A stretch of 50,146 bases of DNA from Scenedesmus sp. ARA3. Taxonomy: Eukaryota; Chlorophyta; Chlorophyceae; Sphaeropleales; Scenedesmaceae. A program made the translations under genes and the position numbers. The notes under the pieces were generated by a model. That model was not told where the DNA came from. It ran no database searches and was given only the letters and a program-made list of their open reading frames with translations. The stretch is from assembly GCA_004335835.1 (NCBI GenBank), contig RWJK01001784.1, positions 104,198 through 154,343 on the forward strand, read 5' to 3'. Positions within the stretch are counted from its first letter, which is position 1. Every line of letters starts with the position of its first letter. This document shows positions 20,566 through 33,113 of the stretch, piece after piece.

Positions 20566-21410
20566 CACGTTTCGTGCAACCCTGCCATGCTGTGCCGCCA
20601 CTGCTGGACCAGCCTGTACTGCTGGGCAGTCGGAGGCAGATAACTGCCTGCTGCTATGTCACTGCCTCTGATGCTGCTCAAGCAGCGCTCTGCTGCTGAT
20701 AAGAGTTCATAGTACCTTATCAAAGAGCAGAGAGGCAGGGGTGTGCAAGCGGGTGGGTTGTGGGAAGCCTGGTTTACAGGCTTGTGCAATGCGTGCATTT
20801 CCACACAAGACTGCTCTTATGGGAGCTATTTCTGGAATGTGTGTGGTTGCAACGGCAAGCCCGCACGGCTCGTGCACTTGCCGGGCAGGTGACATGCTAC
20901 TGCTGCCCCAGGAGGCCGTTGGCAACTGTAAAAGGCCCTCGGAGCCTGTGCACTGCGTTTCAGCAGCCTGCTGCTGTCAGGCTACTAACCGTTCATGCAT
21001 GTGGCAGCTGTCTTACATTGTCCCTTGTTGCCCTGCTGCGTCAACTACTGCACATGGCAGATAACTTGGTGATGCCCATCTGGCAAACGACTGCACACGT
21101 CTCTGTGCCCGGGGCTCGTGCCTACTCGCACCTTTTACACATGTAGGGTCCTGATCTGCCAATGACGTTACAATGTACAACAATTCGACGCGCAGCTTGG
21201 CCATGCCCTCGTGCTGCATGACTGACAGAGAGCAACTCGCACATGAGCACGCTACCACGTCCGTATTCCTTTTGTAGGTGTTGATGTAACATAACGTGGT
21301 GTCACCCAAACGTGCTGGAGTCAGCAACATGCGCCACAACGCCACACCAGCCGTTCATTGCTTGTGAACAGCAGCAGCAGCAGCAGCAGCCAATGCAAGA
21401 TGCAATGATA

Positions 21411-21415
21411 TTACA
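21411..21415 (-). terminator. Candidate TGTAA poly(A) signal of caleosin
   Basis: TGTAA on the - strand lies ~440 nt past the caleosin stop. It is a weak call because the motif is short. Confidence 0.3.
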
Positions 21416-21852
21416 AACAACCTGGGCGTCCTGCTCCCGACCACAAGTGCTGGACACCAGCATGCACCATCCGAATTGCAGCTCATAGCCACCATAATGG
21501 CAGTTGATGCAGTGCAAAACCATCACCAGCCTGGCATGCATGCACCGCTCCGTCAGATAGCATCCAAGCCGCCAAGGCCCCCTCCATGCCACAAACAGCA
21601 ACTGGTCTCCACTTGCTTAGTCAGCAACAACTCATCTGCACCGCCGTGCACACCACATGACCCTAATAGCAACTTGCCTGCCCAGCCTGCACATTAGGAC
21701 AGCAACATTGCGGTCGCTGACTGCCAACCACCAGCTGACAGATGTTGGCAACACTGTACACCACCGCCTTGATTTTGCCTCTCTGACACCAATTACCAAA
21801 TCTTGCGAGATGGTGCTCCATGTGCATGCAGATGCATTGCCCAATAACCACT

Positions 21853-24800
21853 CTACTGCCACTTGGCCTTCTGCACGGCAGCGCGGGCCTGGCCCTTGGC
21901 CTCCACCTCCTCAGCGATCTTGTACCACAGGCTGCCGTCGTAGTTGCCCCTGATCTTCTCCTTGCTCACGATGCCGTTGTCATCAGCGGCCAGCAGGTAC
22001 AGCACCCACCACTCCAGGCGCTCCGCAGTCCTGCAAGGGGCAGGTAGTTGAAGGCAAATACGAAAAATGCAGCAACGGCAAATAGCGTCGCAAATACAGC
22101 ATCAAGGTTGCTGGAAGTGCCGGACCAACCAAGTGCAGCTGGAGCACAGCAGAGACATGCAAGAGGCGTTGGAATATGCAAGACAGCTGTTGACACCCTT
22201 CCATGCATTGCTGCAATACAAAATGCATTACAGACTCACCATCCCACGGGGTCCACGATGTTCATGTTGCCCAGGATCATGGACTGGATGTCCTCCCAGG
22301 ACAGACCGCCCTTGTTGCTGCGGTCGTACTTGCTGCAGGGTTAGCACACAGCACACAGCACACAGTAGTGTCATACTGAGTGAAAAGCATCAGCATAAAC
22401 ATCCCGCCCTTGTTTGCCCTGTCATACTTGCTGCAGGGGGCATGACATAAAACACACAGCAGCACAGCAGAGTCGCGCAAGGCAGAGGCAGGGTGATGTC
22501 AATGACTGTCGTCAAATTCCATTAAGGGGTGTCGATGGGCGAGCACAGACGAGATGGTGCAGCACGGGGTGGTGACGGGTGAGTACACTGCACTTGCAGT
22601 GTAGGGAGGGAAATGCGCAGGCCAATGTCCATGCAATGTGCTGCTGCCAACTTGGCCAAGATGTCATGGAGAGGCAGCAAAAGCTTGCCGAAGCTTGCTG
22701 CCTTGCCATGACAGTTCAGCCATGTTTGCTGCAGCTGGATGGTGAGCTGTCCTTGCAAGTGCAGGCGCAGATGGGCGATGGTAGACAGCATCCTGTCCTG
22801 ATAGTTGTAACACTCAAGCGGCAGAGGCAGTCAAACAGCTGCCTTGATGAAACGGCAATTGCTGGCTGACAAGCGCTGCGCAGGAAACTTTAAACAATAA
22901 AGCGTTGCCATTTAGGGGCAGGTATTTACAGCAGGTGCAGTGGCCATGCAAGCAAGCAAACAAACAAGATCATCATGCATTGGATGCAGAAGTTCATGCT
23001 CAAATTCTCACCTGAAGAGCTCCTCAAACTTCTCAGGCACAAAGCGGCCCTCAGTGTCGTACACCTCTGGGAGCAGCAGCAGCAGCAGCAGTAATGGCAG
23101 AAGCAGCAATAGTCGGCAGCAGTGATCAACGCTCTTTTGCACATCCATCTCATGGCACTTGCAAGCTTAAGCATGGCAGCTGCCGCTGTTCAACTGCCAC
23201 CAGCTGAAGCGCCACACATGGTGGTTGTATCGGGCAGCCGCTCACACCTCTGCACAGCACCATTCATGCTGCCGTCACGCACCTGAGTCGCTGCCGTGCT
23301 TGCAGCGGTGCATGTTCTTGACGAAGATCCTGCAAGGCGGCACCATGGCAGGGCACATATTCACAGTTGCTGAGCTGATGTACATCAGCGGAAATTGTGT
23401 CAGCAGGCCACACTCAGTGCATGATCTATGCCACACGGCGCTGCCCGGGGGTGCGCATGCACATTTGCCAAGACTCCACCCTCCAACTGACTTACTGATT
23501 GAAAGCAAAGGCCACAGCAAAAACAGACAGGATCTGCCACCTGCTGCCGGTGAGCTGGAGTGTTGTGCTGTGCGTGCCTGCTTGTCATTCGCAAAGAAGC
23601 AGCGGACAGCACAGCACTGCAGCTAACCTGGCTCTAGCACTTGCAGAGCTATACGGGTCAACACTGCCACACATCCGCAAGCTTTATGACGTACAGCCCG
23701 CTGTCGGCAACATGCTTTGTTTCACGCTGTGGAAGGGCCTGGCAGCAGGCTGTGCCACATTTATCATTGCAGCACAACTGCATCAATGTCTTGAACCTCA
23801 CCCACGTCATGACAGGGTCTGGCGGCAGCAACCTGTGCCACATACGAGTGGGCAGTGCTGTCATTAGTAACTGCAACAATCTCCTCAATCTTGCTGCCTC
23901 ACCTCACGAAGGGTTCCAGCAGGACGACGGTGCCGCTGGGGTGCACCCCACGTGGGAGGAGCTGCCACCCTCCACTGAGGTGTAAACCATAGCCGTGCAA
24001 GCTCAAAGCATGTGGTCTGCACCACCTGCTCACCTCATGCAGGGTTCTGGCAGCAGGCCAGTGCCGCTGGGGTAGGAGAAGCTGCATCCCACAACAGAGG
24101 CTGCAGCAACAGCCACGCAAGCATTGCGTGCGCTGTCGCACTGCGCACACGCCATGAAAGGGCCTGGCAGCAGTTCGTGCCACACATTGCTTCCACACAG
24201 CAACCAAAAACACCCTAGAACCCCGCTCACCTCATGAAGGGGTCTGGCAGCAACCCCGTGCCGCTGGGGTAGGAGAAGCTGCCATGGATGAAGGGAACAG
24301 CCAGGGTGGAGATGATGCGGCCAAAGCCCAGGCGGCGGAAGCCTGCGGGAAAGCAGTAACAATACATCAAATATTGACGCTTCGGGTAAGAAAGAAGCCA
24401 GAACAGGGAGATGCCTGAGAAAGTCAAACATGCGCAGCCAGGGGAACAGAGTGTGAGATGGAGATGATCGAGCAGGTGGTTACCCCTTTTCAGGGCACGG
24501 GTCCGGAGATGAGCCTGCCGATGCCCGGGTGGCGGACGCGTGCAGGGATGCATGTGTACGCATGTATGCTCGACAGGTGTGACAACTATAGGAAGAGGTG
24601 AGGCAGATCTTCACAACGCTGACATGAGGCACGTCTTGGGCAGACAATGTGGATATAAAGCAGGCCCTGCAGGTGGCCTGCAGGTCCCTCCGTACATCCA
24701 CATTGGCTGCCTCAGGCTGATCAGGTGTGCTTTGTCTGTGGGCGGTGCAATGTATGGGCTTTTTAAGGTGTTTAGGGTCTGCGCAAAATGCCGGTCACTC

Positions 24801-25357
24801 GAGAACGCCGCCAATACACAAAAACGCCGGTGGATATATTGGCGGTGGATAGCACCTTGTGATGCTCTGCTTGTAGTTGGTGCAAGGGCAGCAAGCAGTG
24901 ACACATCCCATGCGTATTACGGGTTGCTGCATCCTGTGGACTACACCAACCATGTACACGCTTGCCATGTGTTACACTGGCGCTCTCTAGCAGGTGCCAC
25001 ATGCACATGGCCACCGCAGCCACTGTTTGAGCAAGAGCGAGCAGTGCATAGCTGCATTGTCGCTTGACACAATGAGGGAAAGGAAGTTACATGTTGGTCC
25101 TGGCAATACAGCGACAGCCTGCAGGTGTAACAGAGCACCATGCGCTAAGCTGCTTGAGCAGGCTTTGAGCAGCTTTAGCTAAGGCTTTGAAGGCTGCACC
25201 GGCTGCCCCTACCGTGCGTGTAATTGCATGTTGTGGCGTGACAAGGGCGGTGTTACATGGAGAGCCACAGTGCAACTAGCAGTTCTAACACACCGCCCTC
25301 CCATACACACTCACCGATGTAGGTGTCCCAGGGCCAGATTACACCGTCCTGGTCCCT

Positions 25358-25404
<47 letters not shown>

Positions 25405-26315
25405 AGAAAGAGCAGCAGCAGCAGCAGCAGTAGAAGCAGCAGCAGCAGCGTCAGGCTGCTTGCCACACTGCAGGCTCCAGTGTCCTGGCTGGAGCTTAAC
25501 ACAGCTGCATCATGCATGCCTGCAGCAACTGCTCCGGGTGCAAAACAATGGAACAAAGGACTACATGTTAAGCGCTTGCACACCCATGCACCACTCAAAG
25601 AAGTCCACGTGCAGCTGCACAGTACATGTGGCACAGTGCGGCACAACAGCTGCGACATGCTGCGGTCGAACCCGCACCTGTCGAAGAAGTCCACGTGCTG
25701 CTGCATCATTTGCAACAACTGCACCAGTCTGCTGCAAACCAACGCACCTGTCGAAGAAGTCCACGTGCTGCTGAATCACGCTGTGGTCCTCACGGGCCAG
25801 GTGGGCAGGGCTGCCATTGGGGCTCTCAGCAGACACCGCCTTGTTGACACGCGGCAGGCCTGCGTGGGACACAAAAAAGAGGATGTGTGTCATGTTTGGG
25901 AGGAGCGAGTGACATGCTGTGTAGTAGCTTGCTGGCAGCTGAGCAGCGGCTGACATGAGCAATGCGCATTGCCAACCACACAATGCCCAATCACCACTGC
26001 GGACAACGTGAGGCAGCACACACCACACACCGCACACCACACGCAACCCTACAGCTATGATGCTAGTGCATTGATGCCTTGCCATGTCAGCAGTGCGCTC
26101 AGCCACCTACCTGGGTGGGGCAGCTTGCTGTCAAGCACCAATGACAAACACACCTAGGGCTGTGCTGCTATACTGTTGATGCCTTGCCATGTCTCAAATG
26201 TCAGCAGTAACACCAGCCTACCTGGGTGGGGCAGCTTGCTGTCAAGGCCTGTGGGCACTGGGCGTGCCTCTGTGATGGGCACAGAGGCGATTGCGGTGAC
26301 CAGCTGGGACGACAT
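21853..26315 (-). CDS. CLO: Caleosin / plant-type peroxygenase
   Basis: A lipid-droplet or ER-associated calcium-binding haem protein; plant caleosins act as peroxygenases on fatty-acid hydroperoxides. Exons from the 5' end: 26315-26222, 25859-25748, 25355-25315, 24342-24231, 23329-23283, 23066-23012, 22332-22240, 22030-21853, giving 243 residues, the family length. The EF-hand loop D68-R-D-Q-D-G-V-I-W-P-W-D79 is split by intron 2. The candidate haem-ligand histidines are H63 (QQHVDFFD) and the His pair in NMHRCKHGSDS (127, 131). The central hydrophobic segment and proline-knot region (SYPSGTGLLPDPF) is shorter and less proline-rich than in seed caleosins. Downstream are EGRFVPEKFEELF, KYDRSNKGGLSWEDIQSM, ERLEWWVLYLLAADDNGIVSKE and YDGSLWYKIAEE. 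The ATG at 26315 gives a short N terminus. It is divergent from the GNAT gene. Echoes occur at exons 1, 2, 4 and 7. Confidence 0.95.
22403..22437 (-). repeat. Echo of the caleosin exon 7 acceptor junction
   Basis: CTGCAG plus the head encoding KYDRANKGG lies ~100 nt upstream of the true exon start at 22332 (KYDRSNKGG). Confidence 0.85.
23898..24180 (-). repeat. Three echoes of the caleosin exon 4 donor junction
   Basis: The exon 4 tail (SYPSGTGLLPDPFM) with donor recurs at 24149-24178 (short), 24029-24091 and 23898-23969, downstream of the true exon end at 24231. Donor sequence is kept in the two longer copies. Confidence 0.85.
25589..25710 (-). repeat. Two echoes of the caleosin exon 2 donor junction
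   Basis: The EF-hand half-exon tail (QQHVDFFD) recurs at 25673-25710 with a GTGCGG donor and, more diverged (HVDFFE-like), at 25589-25622. Confidence 0.85.
26107..26135 (-). repeat. Echo of the caleosin exon 1 donor junction
   Basis: A 29-base copy of the exon 1 tail and GTAGG donor lies 111 nt downstream of the true donor. 111 is a multiple of three, but the intervening frame was not checked further. Confidence 0.85.
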
Positions 26316-27542
26316 GGTGGCTGCTGTACTGCTTGGTGTACTGCCTGATGTACTGCCTGCAATGTATTCACAAGTCACAGCAGATGGTGTTAGTGCTATT
26401 GCTTGGTGACAAACAATAATGAGTCACAGCAGACGTGTGGCTGCGCATTGCGGGGAGAGTTGCGGCAGGGCAGCAGATTGTGGTGCACGAAGGGCAGATA
26501 AAGGAAGGTGTGCAACTGTGTGGCTCAGCCAGCATGGAAAACAGCTGGGAATGTTTAGTGAACAAATGCACATGGTGGCTGAACTAGGAGCATGAACCTG
26601 GGTGTGCTGCTTTGACCAGGCAGTAGCTATCCATGCTGGCTGTGCAGCATGAGATTGCACGCGAGTACATCACAGCCGCTGTTGTGAAGCTTTCCTGCGA
26701 GCTGATCCTGTTGTGCAGGTACCGAAGCTTCACAACAGGATCAGCTTGCAGGAAAGCTGCACATGCCGCAGGGCCAATACAAACAACTGAGATGCAAATG
26801 CCTGACGGCAGAGCTGTTGCTGCAGGCATGTTGTCTGTGTGGCGGATAGCTCCATGCTGTTGGAAGCGGCTAGTCAGCCATCCACCCAGACTGCGACGAC
26901 CGACAGCAGCAGCGCTTGCTGCTACTGTTGCTACTGCTACTCAGCCTATATGAGGTCTGATGGGACACCTATATCACCGTTGAAACAAGGGAGTCGCAAG
27001 AGTCGTGCTTACCTGTGATGAAAAACGCTCTCCTGTACTGTGTGCTCCCTGTTTACTGCTAGACAGCTGTCTGGCGACGTTTGCGCAACCTCTTGTGCAG
27101 ATAGGAACAATCTGCTACATACGGGCACGTTGATAGCATTTGTGGCTCTTGCAGCTCGTAGCTATCGTGCGAATCATGACGAACCGGTGTCGTCACACCG
27201 TTGGGCAACCCTGGACTGGCAGCCACGTGGAGGTACGACTGAACGTCCAGCTGTCATACTGATAAGAGTAAAACCTAAAAGTTAAACTATGTATGCTTGT
27301 GGCACGTACACGTGCGCGGCCGCTTCAGCGTGACAACATGCGAGTGACACAGCTTTGCTGCTCGGTCGCTCTCCGACACATTAGCATTTCAAGCCTACAT
27401 GTGTTCTAAATACGAAACTCATTGCTGTGATGTTTTCCAAGATCCGTGGAAGCACAGCTACTGGCGAAGTTACTACATCAGCAGCAGCACAGCAGCAGTG
27501 TACCAACCATCGGCACCGCACCATTGGCATACGTTCTTAAGC
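26316..27542. promoter_or_regulatory. Divergent interval between caleosin and GNAT
   Basis: This 1.2-kb region must contain both promoters. Apart from the hairpin at 26688-26758 I see no gene or clear motif. Confidence 0.5.
26688..26758. repeat. 28-bp inverted repeat with 15-nt loop
   Basis: Arms 26688-26715 and 26731-26758 pair with a single mismatch; the loop is CAGGTACCGAAGCTT. It lies ~370 bp upstream of the caleosin start. Confidence 0.9.
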
Positions 27543-28425
27543 ATGCAGTCACTTAACAGAAGAACCAGCTGCAAGCAGTTTTTGCCGGCCTGGCCAGCAA
27601 TGCAGCAGCTGTCTGTGCTGCAGCGCTGCCCCTTGGAGCAGCACTGCAGGCAGCGCAGCAGTAGGCACATCTGCCAAGCAGTGCAGGAGCTCAATTCACA
27701 GGTACAGAGCTTGTACTTTGTTTGTGTTTTGTGGTGCTGGCAGTGAGGGCTTGAGCAGTTCACAATCACCCACTGCAGTACAGCCGTGCCATAGCGACTA
27801 TCACGTATCACGCCATTGCCAGCAGGCATGCACACCCCTCACCACCACCACCACCACCACCTGCAAAGGCATCACCATTACACGTCAAACAATCTATTTC
27901 ATGCTGCTGCACCACCAATTGCTGCTGCTACAGGGCCAAGTGCAGTTCAGCATCCGCCAGGCCAGCAGTCCTGCAGAGCTGCGTGCTGCAGGCTACCTGC
28001 GGGCCCACAGCTTCTACCACTACCCACCCGACCGCAGCGAGTACTCAGCTAGGGTAATTGCAATTGGCAGCAGCAGCAGCAGTACTAGCAGCAGCATTTC
28101 ATTGTTTTGGGCTTGCTCATGCTGAAGCAGCAAGCCCTTGCTGAAGCACAGCTGGAATAGATGACTTTTGCAGTCAAAGCTGCAGCAATGCTGCCTGCAT
28201 GGCGCTTTGTCATGCTTCTACTCCTTATGCTGCGTATGTGTCGTGAAGCAGCAAAGAAGTTGGTGGGCAGCTACAGCAAAATGGAACTGCCTTTTGGCAC
28301 GTAGCCGATTTGTGTTTGCCAGGCTTCAGCAGTTGGTGTGCTGCCCTGCTGCAGATGCACCGGCGCATGAAGGGCGATGCAGAGTGGGAGTCAGTCACGC
28401 GGAAAGTGAACGGTGAGCAGCCAAC

Positions 28426-28456
<31 letters not shown>

Positions 28457-30318
28457 GAGCAGAAGCAGCAACAGGATTGGCTGAAATGGTCTTCATACCT
28501 GCTGTTTGGGAGGCCACGAACGCCATGGGCTGTGCAACGCAGTCACCAGCAGCAGAAGTCTGTGTAATCTTAATCCCCCTGCCGCACATGCAGTTGCAAG
28601 TGTGCAGCCGCCAACCCACACTTGGTGCTCGTTGTGCTGCCTCCGAGGAAGAGTCTACTGCTTCCTCTCTGAAGCTGCTGCTGCTGCTGCTGCTGCTGCT
28701 GCCGCTGCTGCTGCCAGGCACGGAGCCTGACTACAAGGTGATGCACATCCTGTGCCTCATCGCAACAGTGCCGGACGAGCCAGGATGCCCAGTAGCAGCA
28801 GCGGTGAGCAGCAGCAGCAGTACCAGCAGCAACAACAGCAGGAGCGATGAGCAAAAGCAGCTGCAGTGATTACTGCTTATGAGGGCAACTCTACAATGCA
28901 GGAAGGAGGCGTTGTGCAGACAGCTCTGACGGTACAGGTTCTGCGGTTCTGCCACAGCAGCCGTTTGCAGTGCAGCGCTGCACCATGTCTTGCCTGCAAG
29001 GCATCTACACAGCTGCCACACCACACACACAGCAACGAATAGTTTTTTTGAAGTAGCATGGTATGTGTGACAATGTTTCAACCGCAGGTTGCCTCTGACA
29101 TGCAGCTGTGCACAAAGCTGCCTGCAACGACTGGCCCATGCAGAGCCCCCGTGTATGATGTTGTGACATTTCCCTGACGGTATGTGCGAATGCGCACTGC
29201 AGGTCGGCTCTGATATGGAGCTATCCACAAAGCTGCCTGCTGATGCTGCAGCTGGCAGCGCTGCGCAGCTGGTGGTAGGCAGCCTGGACATTAACCAAGG
29301 GGCTGTGCTGCCAGCAGAGGAGCTAGTGGGCCGACAGCCGCAGGTGTGGCACAGTAGCATCTTGTATTTCAAATGTTGTTTTCGTTGTGTGCATCACGTT
29401 GGCTTGCATTATGTCAGTCAGGGCGCAGTGCTGCCAGCAGAGAGGAGCTGTAGGCCGGCAGCCGCAGGTGTGACACGTTGTACACGCAACAGAACGATTT
29501 GGGTTTCAGATTGCGCAGAGGATCGGGAAAGGTTTGTAAGGCAGCCGCAGATGGCTGCGCTTATGGCGGCCCTTTTCAGGATGCACTGCCGACGCAGCCG
29601 TGCCTTACTAACCTTGCATTGGGCTCCATCAGCAAAAACTTCCCGCTGCTCGCTGCTGCTGCTGCTGCTGCTCGACGGCTGCTGCCGCAGGAGGCGCAGG
29701 CGCAGCGGCGCGCCTACCTGTCCAACATCTGTGTGGCAGCTGGTGCACGGCGGCAGGGCATTGCGGGCGCACTCATGGCAGAGGCAGAACGAGTGGCAGC
29801 TGGGCTGGGTGAGAGAGCAGCAAACCATTTGGCCACTTCGGCCTCTGTGCATCGTGCATCGTCTCTCTGCTGAACACAAGTAACACTTAGTAAAGAAATC
29901 ATCATAATCATGGTAGCCAGGCAGCAGGTGTGTGTTTCTACCATAGGGGAGTGAAGTGCTGCTGGCAATCACAGCGCGGCGCAGCCTGACCCTGGCTGCC
30001 GGGCTTGTGCAAACAGATTTCCACTGCAAGTTTCTTATCCTCACAGCCCATAATATGCCAACAGCAGTGAGTGCAGCAACAAAGGCAGACACTCAAAATG
30101 CTCTCCTGCTGCTGCCAACCCGTCTACGCGTCATTGTGCTGTTCATCTTGAATGCAGGTGTTGAGCACATGTATGTGCATGTGGTGCACGACAACGCAGC
30201 AGCGCAGCAGCTGTACAGCAGCATGGGCTATGAGCAGGAGACAGAAGAGACTGAAGGCTTTGCGCGAGCACTGCGGCGGCCTCGCAGACTGCTGCTGCAC
30301 AAGCAGCTGCGCAGCTGA
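27543..30318 (+). CDS. GNAT-family N-acetyltransferase, plastid-type
   Basis: An acetyl-CoA dependent N-acetyltransferase resembling the plant plastid GNATs that acetylate lysines and protein N termini. Exons 27543-27701, 27934-28053, 28355-28412, 28718-28803, 29203-29343, 29580-29808 and 30158-30318 join in phase to 317 residues. Residues 1-53 are Ser/Arg/Gln rich without acidic residues until Glu47, which suits a chloroplast transit peptide (inference). The core has FSIRQASSPAELRAAGYLRA, SFYHYPPDRSEYSAR, HRRMKGDAEWESVTRKVNG, then motif A: AYLSNICVAAGARRQGIAG with the acetyl-CoA loop RRQGIA at 245-250. Motif B is YVHVVHDNAAAQQLYSSMGY at 270-289. The C-terminal RRPRRLLLHKQLRS is basic. TGTAA follows at 30366. 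Exon 5 is echoed at both edges. Confidence 0.92.
29081..29127 (+). repeat. Echo of the GNAT exon 5 acceptor junction
   Basis: CGCAG plus a head encoding VASDMQLCTKLPA lies 115 nt upstream of the true exon start at 29203 (VGSDMELSTKLPA). About 80% identical, with synonymous and non-synonymous changes in equal measure. Confidence 0.85.
29417..29476 (+). repeat. Echo of the GNAT exon 5 donor junction
   Basis: The exon 5 tail and GTGTG donor (true 29293-29352) recur 124 nt downstream with small indels that break the frame. Confidence 0.8.
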
Positions 30319-30794
30319 TCTTGCAGCATCACGTGTGTTGGTAGCGCGGCATGGCAACTGCTGTTTGTAAGTGCCGTGTTTTTGCACCAAGGCATGTGGA
30401 GTATACATCCCACCACGCTGTGTGGGCAGAATCCCATGTTGCCAACATTGCTGCGGCGGCTTGAGGTGGCAATGTGCTGCCTGCCAGCAGCACTTCAAAG
30501 CCCTGCGTGAAGCCACAGTCCTGTTAGGCACAGCTGTGAGAATCAGGTTTTCATGGGCTGGTATGGTTTGGCTGTTTAAGGCGACGGATAACCCCTCAGG
30601 GTATAACCCTATGCAACCCTCCTACAGTAAAATCCCGCATGTGACATTCGTGTATCTGACTCGGAAAACCGGCAAGTTGCCAGCTCCTGACGTTTTCCAC
30701 TTGCCAAAGAGATTTGTGGGTTTTTCACCAGCGAGAGTAATTGAAGCAGCTGTTAGGATCTCGACTCTGGTAGCACAACTGTTCCAACAGCACG
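30319..30794. other. Intergenic region GNAT to PILS
   Basis: 476 bp between two + strand genes. It contains the GNAT poly(A) signal (TGTAA at 30366-30370) and presumably the PILS promoter. No other structure is seen. Confidence 0.5.
30366..30370 (+). terminator. Candidate TGTAA poly(A) signal of GNAT
   Basis: TGTAA lies 48 nt after the TGA at 30316-30318. Confidence 0.5.
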
Positions 30795-32878
30795 ATGTCG
30801 TGCCACGCGCAGCTACACGCTTGTCACCGAACGACGATGGAGCATGTCAATTTTTATAGACCGTTCAACATCAGTCGGCCGCGTCACAGCTCAGCAACAC
30901 ACCCACGTGGCAGCAACAGCAGGTGCAGCGCTGCTGCTGTTGTCAGCAGCAGCACCAGCTCTCCCAGGGCGAGGCAGCTCGCTTGCAGGACAGCAGCTGT
31001 GCTGCAGCCGTACCAGTTAGCAGCCATAGCAGCAGAGCCAGTGGTCAAGGTGGCGCTGCTGAGTGGCGGGGGAGCGCTGTGTGCAAAGCAGGGCATCCTT
31101 ACACTTGAGGGCCGCAGGATGCTCAGTGGGCTTATTATGAATGTCTTCACTCCAGCACTGGTAGGTGGTTGGGGAGCCTATAGATCTGATAATGCTGTCA
31201 ACACTGCATGCAGGGTTGCAGCGCCTTGACCATTCGTAGTTGTTGTGCTGTCAGCAGCAACAACATCAGCCTCAACTTATGTACCACACTGCCGACACGC
31301 AGAACTCCACTAGTTGCACTAGTGCACAGACCCATGCAGTAGAGTTGCGTGCAATGGACCTCGTTGTGAAATGCAGGAGTGACTAAATGTCCCTGTCCCC
31401 ACTCCCGATGACAAAACCTGCCCTTCTTGCTTGCATTGCTATGCTATTACAGCTGCTGAGCAAGCTGGGGTCCTCAGTGGATGTATCCTTGCTGCACCGG
31501 TGTTCTTGCAGCATTGGCTCGATTCACCTGTCCTGTTTGCCCCCTGCCTGCTTGCGCTGATTTTGATGTTGTTCCATTGCAGCTGCTGAGCAAGCTGGGC
31601 TCCTCAGTGGATGTGTCCCTCGCGCTGTCCCTATGGCCCCTGGCAGCCAACATGCTGCTGTGCCATGCAGCGGGCCTCGGCATCGGCTGGCTGCAGGTGA
31701 GCAGCGGCACGACCCTGCCCTGTGCTCTGTGCTATGCCAGTCTGCTGAAAAGAGAATGCAGTCACTTTCAACTGCTGCGTTTTTTGTTGCTGTCTTGCTT
31801 TATTGTTGCTGTCTCGCTGCTGGAAATCAAATTTCAACTGTCAACCTTCAACTGTTAACTTTCGACTTTGGACTGCCAACTTGCTGCAGGTGCAGCTTGC
31901 AGGAATCCCGCCAGAGCTGCGGGCCCAAACCCTAGTCATGAACACAGCAGGAAACATTGGAAATCTGCCACTCGTAATGGTGCCATCCCTGATTGCCAGC
32001 CCAGATGTGCTGATCAGCGCAGAAGGCAAGGAGATGGCCATAACGTATGTTATGCTGGGGTTCTTTGTGGCGTCTTTTATCCAGTTTCCCTGCGGCTACC
32101 TGCTGCTGCAGCGGCCGGCGGCAGCGCAGGGCACTGACAAACAGCAGCAGCAGCCTAAGCTTGCAGCAGCAGCAGCACTGGTCAGCACAACTGCTGTGCC
32201 AATAGGAGCTCCAGTTTCAGCAGCAGCAGCAGCAGGTCCTGAAGCTGCTGCTGCCGCCAGTGCTGGTATATTGCAGCAGCCTCCTTCCCAGCAGCAGCAG
32301 CAGCAGCCCAGTCAGCTGTCAACGCTCGCCAAAGGGGTGTTCACGCCTCCTGTGATTGCGTGCCTGCTGGCCATCCCAGTGGCTGCTGTGCCTGAGCTCA
32401 AGGAGCACCTGTTCACACCCACAGGTGTGTGCCACATCTAAGCCACGTGTCAGCCAGTCCATCAGCCTGTGTGTATCAGTTCTATCAGGAGCAGTTGCAT
32501 CACTTGCCTTTGCGTTGCCAGCTGAAGTACCCAGTTGTAGACGCAAGTCCTACTGCGCCACCTGTGCAAATAAATTGCCACATCTTTCTGTTGGTATTCA
32601 ATTTGATGGTGTCTCGTGCGCTGCAAATGGGCTGCATGTGTTGGGCGAGGCGCTGGCCATGCTGGGCTCGATGTTATTCAGTGCCACCCACACAGTTCAT
32701 TCATGTTGCCACTGATGTTAGGAGTGACCCTACTGGTGTTTTGCCGCAGGTGGGCTGCATGTGCTGGGTGAGGCGCTGGCCATGCTGGGCGCCCCCCTCA
32801 TCCCCTGCCTGTTCCTGGTGCTGGGAGCAAACCTGGCAGAAGGGCCTGGAGCAGCACAGGTGGGCTGATGCGGTGCAT

Positions 32879-32922
<44 letters not shown>

Positions 32923-33059
32923 TTGAGCAGCCGTTAGTATCTCAACTTTCTCCTGCAGCAAGCACAGGTTGGAGTGAGAGCAACAGTATTCCCAACCATG
33001 GCAACAAAGCGTTCTGCGCCCTGCTGGCCTCCACCCTCTCTATGTGATGTTTCCGTCTC

Positions 33060-33113
<54 letters not shown>

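Larger units (their letters stand above)
19392..21852. other. Convergent intergenic region with internal repeats
   Basis: No convincing gene is seen in about 2.4 kb. It holds a diverged copy of the last coding bases of the membrane gene just past its stop (around 19411-19431), an imperfect ~96-bp tandem repeat (19477-19523 and 19573-19619), the CGTTT-rich pair at 20213-20565, an AGC run at 21370-21390, and a candidate caleosin poly(A) signal. Short ORFs here lack any family pattern. Confidence 0.5.

Noticed and set aside
20741..21146. Two overlapping + strand ORFs of 107 and 128 codons
   Set aside because: Cys/Ala-rich translations without motif, splice support or homology that I recognise.
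24808..24845. 9-bp inverted repeat CCGCCAATA / TATTGGCGG in a caleosin intron as transposon ends
   Set aside because: No target-site duplication or internal coding sequence is visible.
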